DNA of 6,364 nt from Rhizobiaceae bacterium (lineage in GTDB: Bacteria; Pseudomonadota; Alphaproteobacteria; Rhizobiales; Rhizobiaceae). A model generated the notes under the pieces. That model did no database searches. It saw only the letters and a program-made list of their open reading frames with translations, and was not told the origin of the DNA. The position numbers and the translations under genes are program-made. Each line of letters starts with the position of its first letter. Positions within the stretch are counted from its first letter, which is position 1. Shown piece by piece: positions 1 to 5,670 of the stretch. Location of the stretch: NCBI GenBank assembly GCA_014380965.1, contig JACMIV010000390.1, positions 1 through 6,364 on the forward strand, written 5' to 3'.

Positions 1-1
1 G

Positions 2-103
2 GCGGCACCCGCGCCACCGGCCCAGACGGCGCGCCCGGAGGCGAGCGAAGATCGCGCGCCGGACGGAAGAAAACCGGCCCCTGCGCGAGAGATCGCTTCA
101 TGA
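2..103 (+). CDS. Possible C-terminal end of an upstream gene (partial)
   Basis: The frame starting at base 2 is open from the window edge to a TGA at 101-103 and would encode 33 residues. The peptide is rich in Ala, Pro, Glu and Arg, resembling a disordered C-terminal tail, and most third codon positions are G or C, as in the real genes here. No domain can be recognised, so no function is offered. Competing readings exist. The frame beginning at base 1 is also open, to a TGA at 190-192, and a minus-strand frame starting at 101 runs off the left edge. The call rests only on codon bias and composition. If it is right, the upstream gene points the same way as the cyclase operon and ends about 208 bases before it. 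Confidence 0.35.
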   Translation, partial: AAPAPPAQTARPEASEDRAPDGRKPAPAREIAS

Positions 104-152
104 CGCGGGGCGGCCTTCTGTACGATGACCGCGGTTCTGCCTGCTTACCGAT

Positions 153-180
153 GCGTTACAAGGCACATCCCTTGTCATGC
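153..180. promoter_or_regulatory. Imperfect inverted repeat, candidate operator
   Basis: ACAAGG (158-163) and CCTTGT (170-175) are perfect inverted arms around a 6-base spacer. The symmetry continues outward with matching pairs at 156/177, 154/179 and 153/180. The arm-spacer-arm geometry suits a dimeric helix-turn-helix regulator. It does not match the CRP/FNR half-sites TGTGA or TTGAT. It lies about 130 bases upstream of the CNB start, in the only place a promoter for the operon could easily sit in this window. It could equally be a small RNA hairpin or chance. Confidence 0.3.
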
Positions 181-295
181 CGCTCCAGATGAAAGAAGGT
201 TATGGCGGCGCTATATCAAGGTGACGTTCGCCGGCGACGCACCCTCCCGATGGCAACCCGACGCCGCCGACTTCTCGACGCCCCTTGCATCTCTC

Positions 296-300
296 GGAGA
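296..300 (+). promoter_or_regulatory. Ribosome binding site of the CNB gene
   Basis: GGAGA lies 11 bases before the ATG at 312. It supports that ATG over the in-frame TTG at 285, which has no purine-rich stretch upstream and would add nine residues ahead of the conserved start of the domain. Confidence 0.5.
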
Positions 301-311
301 TCGAAGCAGCC

Positions 312-773
312 ATGAGCCTTTTGAAGAACGAAGTGGACATTCTAAAGCGCGTCCCGCTGTTTTCCGGTATCGATTCCGCCAAGCTGAAGCTCCTCGCCTT
401 CACCTCTCAAGTCGTCCGCTACAAGGCAAAGGACAGGCTCTTCGCGCAGGGCGATGCGGGCGACAGCGCCTATGTCATCCTCAGCGGCCATGCGCGCGTC
501 TATGCCAACACCGCGGCAGGACCGGTGGAACTCGCAGAGGTCGGCGAAACGGATTTCGTCGGCGAGATCGCCATCCTTTGCGACGTGCCGCGAACGGCGA
601 CGGTCGAGGCGACGACGGAGGTGACCGCGCTGCGCGTCGACAAGGATTGCTTCGCCGAACTGCTGACGACTTTCCCTTCCATGGGGATCGCGATGCTGCG
701 CGAGCTCGGCTTCCGGCTGAGCCGCACGACGGCCGACCTCGTCGCTGCCGAATCGCGACACGCGACCGGGTGA
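312..773 (+). CDS. Stand-alone cyclic nucleotide-binding (CNB) domain protein
   Basis: This 153-residue protein is essentially one CNB domain, the fold that binds cAMP or cGMP in CRP, PKA and PKG. Residues 13-17 (RVPLF) and the following helix give the usual entry. A beta-roll covers about 30-105, with the LFAQGD and GD..YVILSG glycine motifs at 43-59. The phosphate-binding cassette is FVGEIAIL..VPRTATVEA at 82-100, where Glu85 and Arg94 are the expected contacts to ribose and cyclic phosphate. Thr95 follows Arg94; a Thr there favours cGMP in some eukaryotic CNB domains, but bacterial members vary. The C-terminal helix (about 120-148) may dimerise. There is no DNA-binding domain, membrane segment or enzyme domain, so it is a receptor or regulatory subunit rather than a CRP-type transcription factor. 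It is the first gene of the four-gene operon, and its TGA overlaps the next gene's GTG by four bases. I infer it senses the product of the downstream cyclases; its target is unknown. Confidence 0.9.
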   Translation: MSLLKNEVDILKRVPLFSGIDSAKLKLLAFTSQVVRYKAKDRLFAQGDAGDSAYVILSGHARVYANTAAGPVELAEVGETDFVGEIAILCDVPRTATVEATTEVTALRVDKDCFAELLTTFPSMGIAMLRELGFRLSRTTADLVAAESRHATG

Positions 774-1672
774 GCGTCGACCCGGCCCCCAGCTCCAAGG
801 CACAGACAGGTCGGTTCGACATCACGGTCTGGGGCGCGCGCGGCACGCTTCCGGGTTCGGGCACCAGCCAGACGGCTTTCGGCACGGAGACATGCTGCGT
901 CGAGATGCGGATCGACGGGCATCGGCTCGTTTTTGACGCGGGGACGGGTATCGTGCCGCTCGGACGCGCTATCCTGACGGAAGGAGCCAGCAGCGTCGAC
1001 CTCTTCTTCAGCCATACGCATTACGACCACATCGTCGGCTTTCCGTTCTTCCCGCCGCTCTATCGGGCGGGCTGCGGCATCACCGTATCGGCCGGGCACA
1101 TGCTGGACGGGCGGTCCTGCGAGGAAATCGTCAGCGACTATATGCGCGCGCCCTTCCTGCCGATCACCCCGAAGATCTTCGCCGCCGACGTCGACTACCG
1201 GACGTTCGCCGCGGGGGAGGCGCTTTTCCCGCATCCGGGCATCACGATTCGGACGGCGCGCCTTAACCATCCGAACGGGGCGGTCGGCTTTCGCGTCGAG
1301 CATGGCGGGCGCGTCGCCGCCTATGTGACGGACACCGAGCACCGGCCTGGACAGCCGGACGAAGGGGTCCTCGGGCTCTTCGCGGACGCCGATGTCGTCT
1401 TCTACGACACCAGCTACTGTGATTCGGAGATGACGAAGTGCAGGGGCTACGGCCATTCCACCTGGCAGGAGGGGATCAGGCTGGCGCGTGCGGCCGGCAC
1501 CCGCCGGCTCGTCCTCTACCACCATGCCCATACGCGCGACGACGCGGATCTTGCAGCGATCGAAGCCGAGGCAAAGGATATCTTCCCCGGCGCCGTCGCC
1601 GCCCGCACCGGCATGACCTTCTCCCTCATCGGCCCGGATGGCCCGGAGGCCGACCATGTCGACGGTGATTGA
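770..1672 (+). CDS. Metallo-beta-lactamase-fold hydrolase, possible cyclic-nucleotide phosphodiesterase
   Basis: The 300-residue product belongs to the metallo-beta-lactamase superfamily, in the branch with the WGARGT opening (21-26), a LVFDAGTG strand (53-60) and HTHYDH (82-87). That branch resembles RNase Z, PhnP and class II cAMP phosphodiesterases. Probable metal ligands are His82, His84, Asp86, His87, His167 (LNHPNG), Asp188 (VTDTE) and one of the histidines in YHHAH (252 or 254), so the dinuclear site looks complete. No signal peptide is visible, so it is probably cytoplasmic. I chose the GTG at 770 because it overlaps the preceding TGA as GTGA and falls 15 residues before the first domain strand. 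The open frame extends back to 125, but its upstream part is an out-of-frame reading of the CNB gene. Lying between a cyclic-nucleotide receptor and two cyclases, it is a natural candidate for degrading their product. That role is inferred; the family also hydrolyses other phosphodiesters. Confidence 0.88.
   Translation: MSVDPAPSSKAQTGRFDITVWGARGTLPGSGTSQTAFGTETCCVEMRIDGHRLVFDAGTGIVPLGRAILTEGASSVDLFFSHTHYDHIVGFPFFPPLYRAGCGITVSAGHMLDGRSCEEIVSDYMRAPFLPITPKIFAADVDYRTFAAGEALFPHPGITIRTARLNHPNGAVGFRVEHGGRVAAYVTDTEHRPGQPDEGVLGLFADADVVFYDTSYCDSEMTKCRGYGHSTWQEGIRLARAAGTRRLVLYHHAHTRDDADLAAIEAEAKDIFPGAVAARTGMTFSLIGPDGPEADHVDGD
1645..1649 (+). promoter_or_regulatory. Ribosome binding site deciding the membrane cyclase start
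   Basis: GGAGG sits six bases before the ATG at 1656, inside the end of the hydrolase gene. It is the best Shine-Dalgarno sequence in the operon and selects 1656 over the in-frame ATG at 1638, which lies upstream of it and has no such site. Confidence 0.75.
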
Positions 1673-3149
1673 ACCGCGCTCTGACCAGCGCGCGGTCCAG
1701 CCCGTCGAAGGCTGGATCCGGCCCTCCGAAATCATCGAGCAACTGACCGGCGGAGACGTCGCCAAGGCGCTGTCGCCGACCATCCGGATGCGGGTGGTGC
1801 GCAAGGACGATGTCGGCGAGGTGCTGGTCAAGATCATCCAGATCTTCGTCGTCTCCTTCGTCGCGATCCTCTACCTCATCGCACCGCGCCCGACCGATGT
1901 CGGCATGCTGTCATCGCCGACGCCATACGTCCTCGGCGCGTACCTCGTCCTCACCTTCGCCGGACTCCTCTGGGCGCTCCGCCCGCCGGTTCCGACGATT
2001 GCGGTCTACGCATCGATCGCGCTCGACTTCATCCTTCTCTACGCCCTGATCTGGAGCTTCCACCGGCAATACGGCCAGCCGCCGAGCTTCGTGCTGAAAT
2101 CGCCGACGCTGCTCTACGTCTTCCTGTTCATCGCGCTGCGCACGCTGCGTTTCGAGGTTCGCTTCGTCATCGCGGCCGGCGCCATGGCGGCGATCGGCTG
2201 GCTGTTCATCCTCGCCTGGGTCCTGATCGCCGATTCCGAACATGCTGTGATCACCCGCAACTACGTGACGTATCTCACCTCGAACTCGGTGCTGCTCGGT
2301 GCCGAGATCGACAAGATCCTTCTCATCATCATGGTGACGGCCGTCCTCGCTTTGTCGCTGATGCTGGCCAAACGCCTTCTCGTCTCCTCGATTTCCGAGG
2401 CGCAGGCGGCAGGCAATCTCTCGCGCTTCTTCGACCCGGCGGTCGCGAGCGACATCCGCGAGCAGGACAGCGACATCGCCCCCGGCGACGGCGACATCCG
2501 CCACGCATCGATCCTCAACGTCGACTTGCGCGGCTTCACGACGCTAGCGGCAGGAAAGCCGCCGGGCGAGGTCATCGGGGCCCTCGCTGAGGTGCAGGCG
2601 GCGCTGGTGCCGATCATCCGCGGTCATGGCGGCACGATCGACAAGTTCATGGGCGACGGAATCATGGCGACCTTCGGCGCCGTGCGGCCGTCGCAAACCC
2701 ATGCCGCGGACGCCGTCGCCTGCGCCATGGCGGTGGTCGACGGGTTTGCCGACTTCGTCCTTGCAAACGGAAAACGCACGTGGTTCACCCCGGAGGGTAT
2801 CGGCGCATCCGTAGTCGCGGGACAGATCATCTCCGGAGTCGTCGGCGTCGAGGGGCGGCTCGAATTCACGGTGATCGGCAGCGCCGTCAATCTCAGCGCC
2901 AAGCTGGAGAAGCACAACAAGGTGGCCGGAACGCTCGCCCTCACCACGGCCCCGACCCTCGACCTCGCGTTGCGACAGGGCCTTGCGCCATCGGTCGAGG
3001 CAAAGGCGCTGATGGCGGAGCTCCCCGGCGTCGCCGAGCCGGTCGAGATCGTCGTCCTTCGCCCGGGCCGCGTTGCCGGGAACGGTGTTCCGAGGGCCGG
3101 TTCAGAGGGGGGCGCCGCGCCGGCGACGACGCCCGCCACCGATGGGTGA
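1656..3149 (+). CDS. Membrane-anchored class III adenylate/guanylate cyclase
   Basis: This 497-residue protein converts a nucleoside triphosphate to a 3',5'-cyclic nucleotide plus pyrophosphate, judging by its C-terminal class III cyclase domain. A cytoplasmic N-terminus (1-55) precedes about six hydrophobic segments (roughly 57-77, 91-109, 112-134, 150-163, 169-192 and 219-239). A linker containing NLSRFFDP (254-261) leads to the catalytic domain (about 283-455). The metal-binding aspartates are Asp290 (NVDLRGFT) and Asp334 (KFMGDG). Lys330 and Thr405 (EFTVIG) occupy the base-recognition positions, and Asn412 the transition-state Asn. The following transition-state Arg is replaced by Lys416 (VNLSAKLE). 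The tail after about 470 is Gly/Ala/Pro-rich and probably disordered. The gene overlaps the hydrolase gene by 17 bases and the second cyclase by 8. The six-helix region may sense a membrane or small-molecule signal, but I do not recognise it as a named sensor. Cyclase identity is firm; the base specificity is not. Confidence 0.92.
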   Translation: MSTVIEPRSDQRAVQPVEGWIRPSEIIEQLTGGDVAKALSPTIRMRVVRKDDVGEVLVKIIQIFVVSFVAILYLIAPRPTDVGMLSSPTPYVLGAYLVLTFAGLLWALRPPVPTIAVYASIALDFILLYALIWSFHRQYGQPPSFVLKSPTLLYVFLFIALRTLRFEVRFVIAAGAMAAIGWLFILAWVLIADSEHAVITRNYVTYLTSNSVLLGAEIDKILLIIMVTAVLALSLMLAKRLLVSSISEAQAAGNLSRFFDPAVASDIREQDSDIAPGDGDIRHASILNVDLRGFTTLAAGKPPGEVIGALAEVQAALVPIIRGHGGTIDKFMGDGIMATFGAVRPSQTHAADAVACAMAVVDGFADFVLANGKRTWFTPEGIGASVVAGQIISGVVGVEGRLEFTVIGSAVNLSAKLEKHNKVAGTLALTTAPTLDLALRQGLAPSVEAKALMAELPGVAEPVEIVVLRPGRVAGNGVPRAGSEGGAAPATTPATDG

Positions 3150-4407
3150 AGGAACGCTCGTCGAGCGCATCGGCGACTGGCTGATCGAGCAGGCGCTGGC
3201 CGAAAGCTCCATCGCGAAGACCTTCGAGACCCTCTGCGTCCGCCTTCAGGCAATCGGCATTCCCGTCGTGCGCGGCCGCGTCACATGGCCGACTTTGCAT
3301 CCGCTGTTTCGCGCCGAGACGCTGCTCTGGCGCGACGGCGAAGGCATGGACTTCCAGCAGTTCGACCACCAGGACGCATCGAGCGACGACTGGAAGGAGA
3401 GCCCGGTCAAATGGATGCTGGACCATGACATCACGGTGCTGCGCCGCCGACTGACCGGCCCCGAGCCGCAGCTCGACTTCTCCCTCCTGCGCACGCTCGA
3501 GGCCGAAGGCTACAGCGACTTCCTCGCCATCCGCACGGCGATCACCAGCGAGTCGCAGAAGGGGAAAGGCGACGGGCGCAACGATTTCGGCCTCTACGTC
3601 ACATGGGTGTCGGACCGGCCGACGGGCTTTTCCGAAGCCGACATCGACGCGCTCCAGCGTCTTCAGCGTTCGTTCGCCCTCGCCTGCAAGACGGCGATCC
3701 AGCCGCGTATGACCGCGAACATCACCAATACCTATCTCGGGCCGACGGTGGCAAAGCAGGTGCTGGCCGGTCAGATCCAGCTCGGTTCCGGCAGCCGGAC
3801 GCGCGCCCTCGTCTGGTATTCGGACCTTCGCGACTCCACCCATTTCGCCGAAACGCTAGACGAGGCGCGCTACCTCGATCTTCTCAACGACTATTTCGGC
3901 TGCGTCGCGAACGCCGCGATCGAGGCGGGCGGCGAGGTGCTGGCCTTCATCGGCGACGCGGTGCTGGCGATCTTCCCGATCGACGAGATGGCGGCGGACG
4001 GGGCCAACGGTCTTGCCGCGGTCTGCGAAGCGGCGACCGGCGCCGCGCGGGGTGCGCGCGCCGCTGCAAGGCTCGTGAACGAGACGCGTGAGCACGAAGG
4101 TCTCGTGCCGCTGCGCTTCGGCATCGCGATGAGCATCGGCGACGTCATGTTCGGCAATATCGGCATCGCCCGGCGCCTGTCGTTCTCCGTGATCGGCCCG
4201 ACCGTCAACGAGGTCGCGCGGATCGAGAAGATGACGAAGACGCTTCCCGCCGACGTTCTCGCCACCCGCGCCGTCGCCGAGGCCGATCCAGCATCCTGGC
4301 AGGGCCTCGGCGAACACCCGCTCGTCGGCCTCGACGACCCGATGGAGCTGTTTGCCCTCAACGGCGAGGGCGGGGCGGACGATGCAACGGGCCGCGCGGC
4401 GGTGTGA
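3142..4407 (+). CDS. Soluble class III nucleotidyl cyclase with N-terminal sensory-type region
   Basis: This 421-residue protein has no membrane segment. Its N-terminal half (about 1-200, with GDWLIEQAL at 11-19 and SPVKWML at 87-93) resembles the long regulatory region common in rhizobial cyclases and may be GAF-like; that is inference. The linker ITNTYLGPTVAKQVLAGQI leads to the cyclase domain at about 218-405. The metal aspartates are Asp228 (WYSDLRDST) and Asp272 (FIGDAV), and the transition-state residues Asn356 and Arg360 (TVNEVAR) are present. The adenine-recognising Lys expected at 268 is Ala (codon GCC, 3943-3945), and the partner Asp/Thr position is Ser349 (FSVIG). Base specificity is therefore unclear, or this chain serves partly as a regulatory partner. 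The ATG at 3142 overlaps the previous gene by 8 bases and has no good Shine-Dalgarno sequence, suggesting translation by coupling. The in-frame TTG at 3073 is unlikely, since it would add Arg-rich residues read from the wrong frame of the first cyclase. Confidence 0.9.
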   Translation: MGEGTLVERIGDWLIEQALAESSIAKTFETLCVRLQAIGIPVVRGRVTWPTLHPLFRAETLLWRDGEGMDFQQFDHQDASSDDWKESPVKWMLDHDITVLRRRLTGPEPQLDFSLLRTLEAEGYSDFLAIRTAITSESQKGKGDGRNDFGLYVTWVSDRPTGFSEADIDALQRLQRSFALACKTAIQPRMTANITNTYLGPTVAKQVLAGQIQLGSGSRTRALVWYSDLRDSTHFAETLDEARYLDLLNDYFGCVANAAIEAGGEVLAFIGDAVLAIFPIDEMAADGANGLAAVCEAATGAARGARAAARLVNETREHEGLVPLRFGIAMSIGDVMFGNIGIARRLSFSVIGPTVNEVARIEKMTKTLPADVLATRAVAEADPASWQGLGEHPLVGLDDPMELFALNGEGGADDATGRAAV

Positions 4408-4450
4408 CGGACAGAGAACGGCGCGCGCTCGTTCCAATGGTCTCCCGACG

Positions 4451-4490
4451 CCGTCGTCATCCTCGGGCCCAGTCCCGAGAATGAGGACGG
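4451..4490. terminator. Long imperfect hairpin between convergent genes (terminator-like/dispersed palindrome)
   Basis: The two arms pair symmetrically: CCGTC with GACGG, TCAT with ATGA, and CTCGGG (4462-4467) with CCCGAG (4474-4479). The loop is 6 bases and there are single mismatches at 4456/4485 and 4461/4480, giving 15 base pairs over 40 bases. It starts 43 bases after the soluble cyclase stop and lies 19 bases beyond the OppC-like stop on the other strand, a good site for bidirectional termination. No T-tract follows on either strand, so a classical intrinsic terminator is not proven. From memory, palindromes of the ATCCTCGGG...CCCGAGGAT type recur between genes in Hyphomicrobiales, so this may be a decayed copy of a dispersed repeat. 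Confidence 0.6.
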
Positions 4491-4509
4491 ACGGAAAATG
4501 CGTCTCTCC

Positions 4510-5670
4510 TCAGTTCGCCGAATGCGGGTCCACCGCGTCGCGCAGGCCGTCTCCGAGGAAGGAGAAGGCAAGCACCGTCAGCATAACCGGCACCATCGGC
4601 ATGAGCAGCCAGGGATAGAGCGCGACGGCCTCGATGTTCTGTGCCTCGGAGAGAAGCACGCCCCAGCTGGTGATCGGCGGGCGCAGGCCGAGGCCGAGGA
4701 AGGAGAGGGCGGTTTCGGCAAGGATCATCGAGGGGATCGAGAGCGAGGCCGAGGCGATGAGGTGGCTCATGAAATTGGGCAGGAGATGGCGCGCGATGAT
4801 CCGCCCCGGCGTCGCGCCCATGACGACCGCAGCGGCGGTGAAATCCTCCTCCCGGAGCGACAGAAGCTTGGAGCGCACGGCGCGCGCAAGGCCGGGCCAG
4901 TCGAGCAGCGCGAGGATCAGCGTGATGCCGAAATAGACCAGGATCGGGCTCCAGGTGACCGGCAGCGACGCCGAAAGCGCGAGCCACAGCGGCAGTTCCG
5001 GGATCGAGCGGAGCGTCTCCGTCGTGCGGCTCACCCAATAGTCGATCTTGCCGCCGAAATAGCCGGCAAGCCCCCCGAAGAAGAGGCCGAGCGCGAAGGA
5101 GATCGCGACGCCGACGAGGCCGACGGTAAGCGAGATTCGCGCGCCGTGGATCAGCCGCGAGAGCATGTCGCGGCCGAGCCTGTCGGTGCCGAGCAGGAAC
5201 ATCGTGCCGTTCTCCGGCGGGCAGACGAGATGGAAGTCCGCATCGAGAAGACCCCAGAAGCGATAGGGCTCGCCCGAGCACAGGAACCGGATCGGCTTCG
5301 GCTCCGACCGGTTCTCGGTATAGGTCCGCTGGAGCGTGTCGAGGTCGAGCGTGCCCTTCATGTCGTAGACGAATGGCCCGATGAAACGTCCCTCGTGGAA
5401 GAGATGCAGTCCCTGCGGCGGCATGAAGATGTGCGAGGTGTGGCGCGTCGCCAGCGGGTATGGCGCAACGATCTCGGTCACGAGCACCGTCAGATACGCA
5501 GGAACCAGGAACATGAGCGCCACGAGCGCGATCCGGTGCCGCTTGAAGCGCCACCAGATCAGTTGGGCCTGCGAGGCGCGCATGTACTTTTCGGAATAGA
5601 CCGAGCCTTCCGCGACGGTGCGAGCGGCGTCGAAGGGCTCGGCCGAGACGGTGTGCGGCAGCGCGCTCAT
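4510..5670 (-). CDS. OppC/DppC-like ABC importer permease
   Basis: This 386-residue inner-membrane protein is one of the two permeases of a peptide/nickel/oligosaccharide-type ABC importer. It has an N-terminal cytoplasmic stretch and a first membrane helix at about 47-69. A periplasmic insert of about 90 residues (70-158) follows, then the family signature LLGTDRLGRDMLSRL at 159-173 and the transport domain. The EAA-type loop that docks the ATPase is around 278-299 (MGATPGR, RHLLPN). Further helices lie at about 181-203, 243-260, 304-325 and 352-374. The insert contains GEPYRFWGL, typical of one subgroup of these permeases, and holds the protein's only two cysteines (131 and 150). The ATG at 5670 overlaps the upstream permease's stop as ATGA and has GGAAAG (complement of 5679-5684) eight bases before it. 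The substrate cannot be read from a permease; alpha-galactoside, peptide and other oligosaccharide importers share this architecture. Confidence 0.92.
   Translation of the reverse strand: MSALPHTVSAEPFDAARTVAEGSVYSEKYMRASQAQLIWWRFKRHRIALVALMFLVPAYLTVLVTEIVAPYPLATRHTSHIFMPPQGLHLFHEGRFIGPFVYDMKGTLDLDTLQRTYTENRSEPKPIRFLCSGEPYRFWGLLDADFHLVCPPENGTMFLLGTDRLGRDMLSRLIHGARISLTVGLVGVAISFALGLFFGGLAGYFGGKIDYWVSRTTETLRSIPELPLWLALSASLPVTWSPILVYFGITLILALLDWPGLARAVRSKLLSLREEDFTAAAVVMGATPGRIIARHLLPNFMSHLIASASLSIPSMILAETALSFLGLGLRPPITSWGVLLSEAQNIEAVALYPWLLMPMVPVMLTVLAFSFLGDGLRDAVDPHSAN

Larger units (their letters stand above)
104..311. other. Leader/intergenic region before the cyclic-nucleotide operon
   Basis: This stretch of about 208 bases lacks a convincing gene. 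It is locally less GC-rich than its surroundings, especially around 150-220, as expected for a promoter region. I found no good match to a sigma-70 -35/-10 pair at proper spacing: TTGTCA at 172-177 has no -10 at 16-18 bases, and TATATC at 212-217 has no -35. It contains the dyad at 153-180 and a 37-codon frame (202-315) that ends across the CNB start codon. That frame is Arg-rich and its Shine-Dalgarno-like sequence is only 2 bases from its ATG, so I do not annotate it as a gene. Confidence 0.5.

Noticed and set aside
172..217. Promoter-like boxes TTGTCA (172-177) and TATATC (212-217)
   Set aside because: They are about 34 bases apart, and neither has a partner at proper spacing.
125..1672. 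Single 515-codon frame that seems to fuse about 215 extra residues to the MBL hydrolase
   Set aside because: The extra part is an Arg-rich out-of-frame reading of the CNB gene, which itself has a clear domain. The hydrolase homology begins just after the GTG at 770.
500..1837. 445-codon minus-strand frame
   Set aside because: It lies antisense to the CNB, hydrolase and cyclase genes, has no recognisable motif, and is the kind of long shadow frame expected in GC-rich DNA.
3104..3125. Purine run AGAGGGGGG followed by a small hairpin (CGCCG-CGC-CGGCG) before the second cyclase start
   Set aside because: The run is about 30 bases from the ATG, too far for a Shine-Dalgarno role, and short GC hairpins are frequent by chance in this sequence.
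2941..3843. 300-codon minus-strand frame across the junction of the two cyclases
   Set aside because: It is antisense to well-supported cyclase coding sequence and has no recognisable features.
312..4407. Pycsar or CBASS anti-phage system
   Set aside because: Pycsar does pair a class III-type cyclase with a CNB-containing effector, but here no membrane-damaging, TIR or other toxic effector domain is fused to the CNB protein. CBASS uses unrelated nucleotidyltransferases. No phage or mobile-element context is visible.
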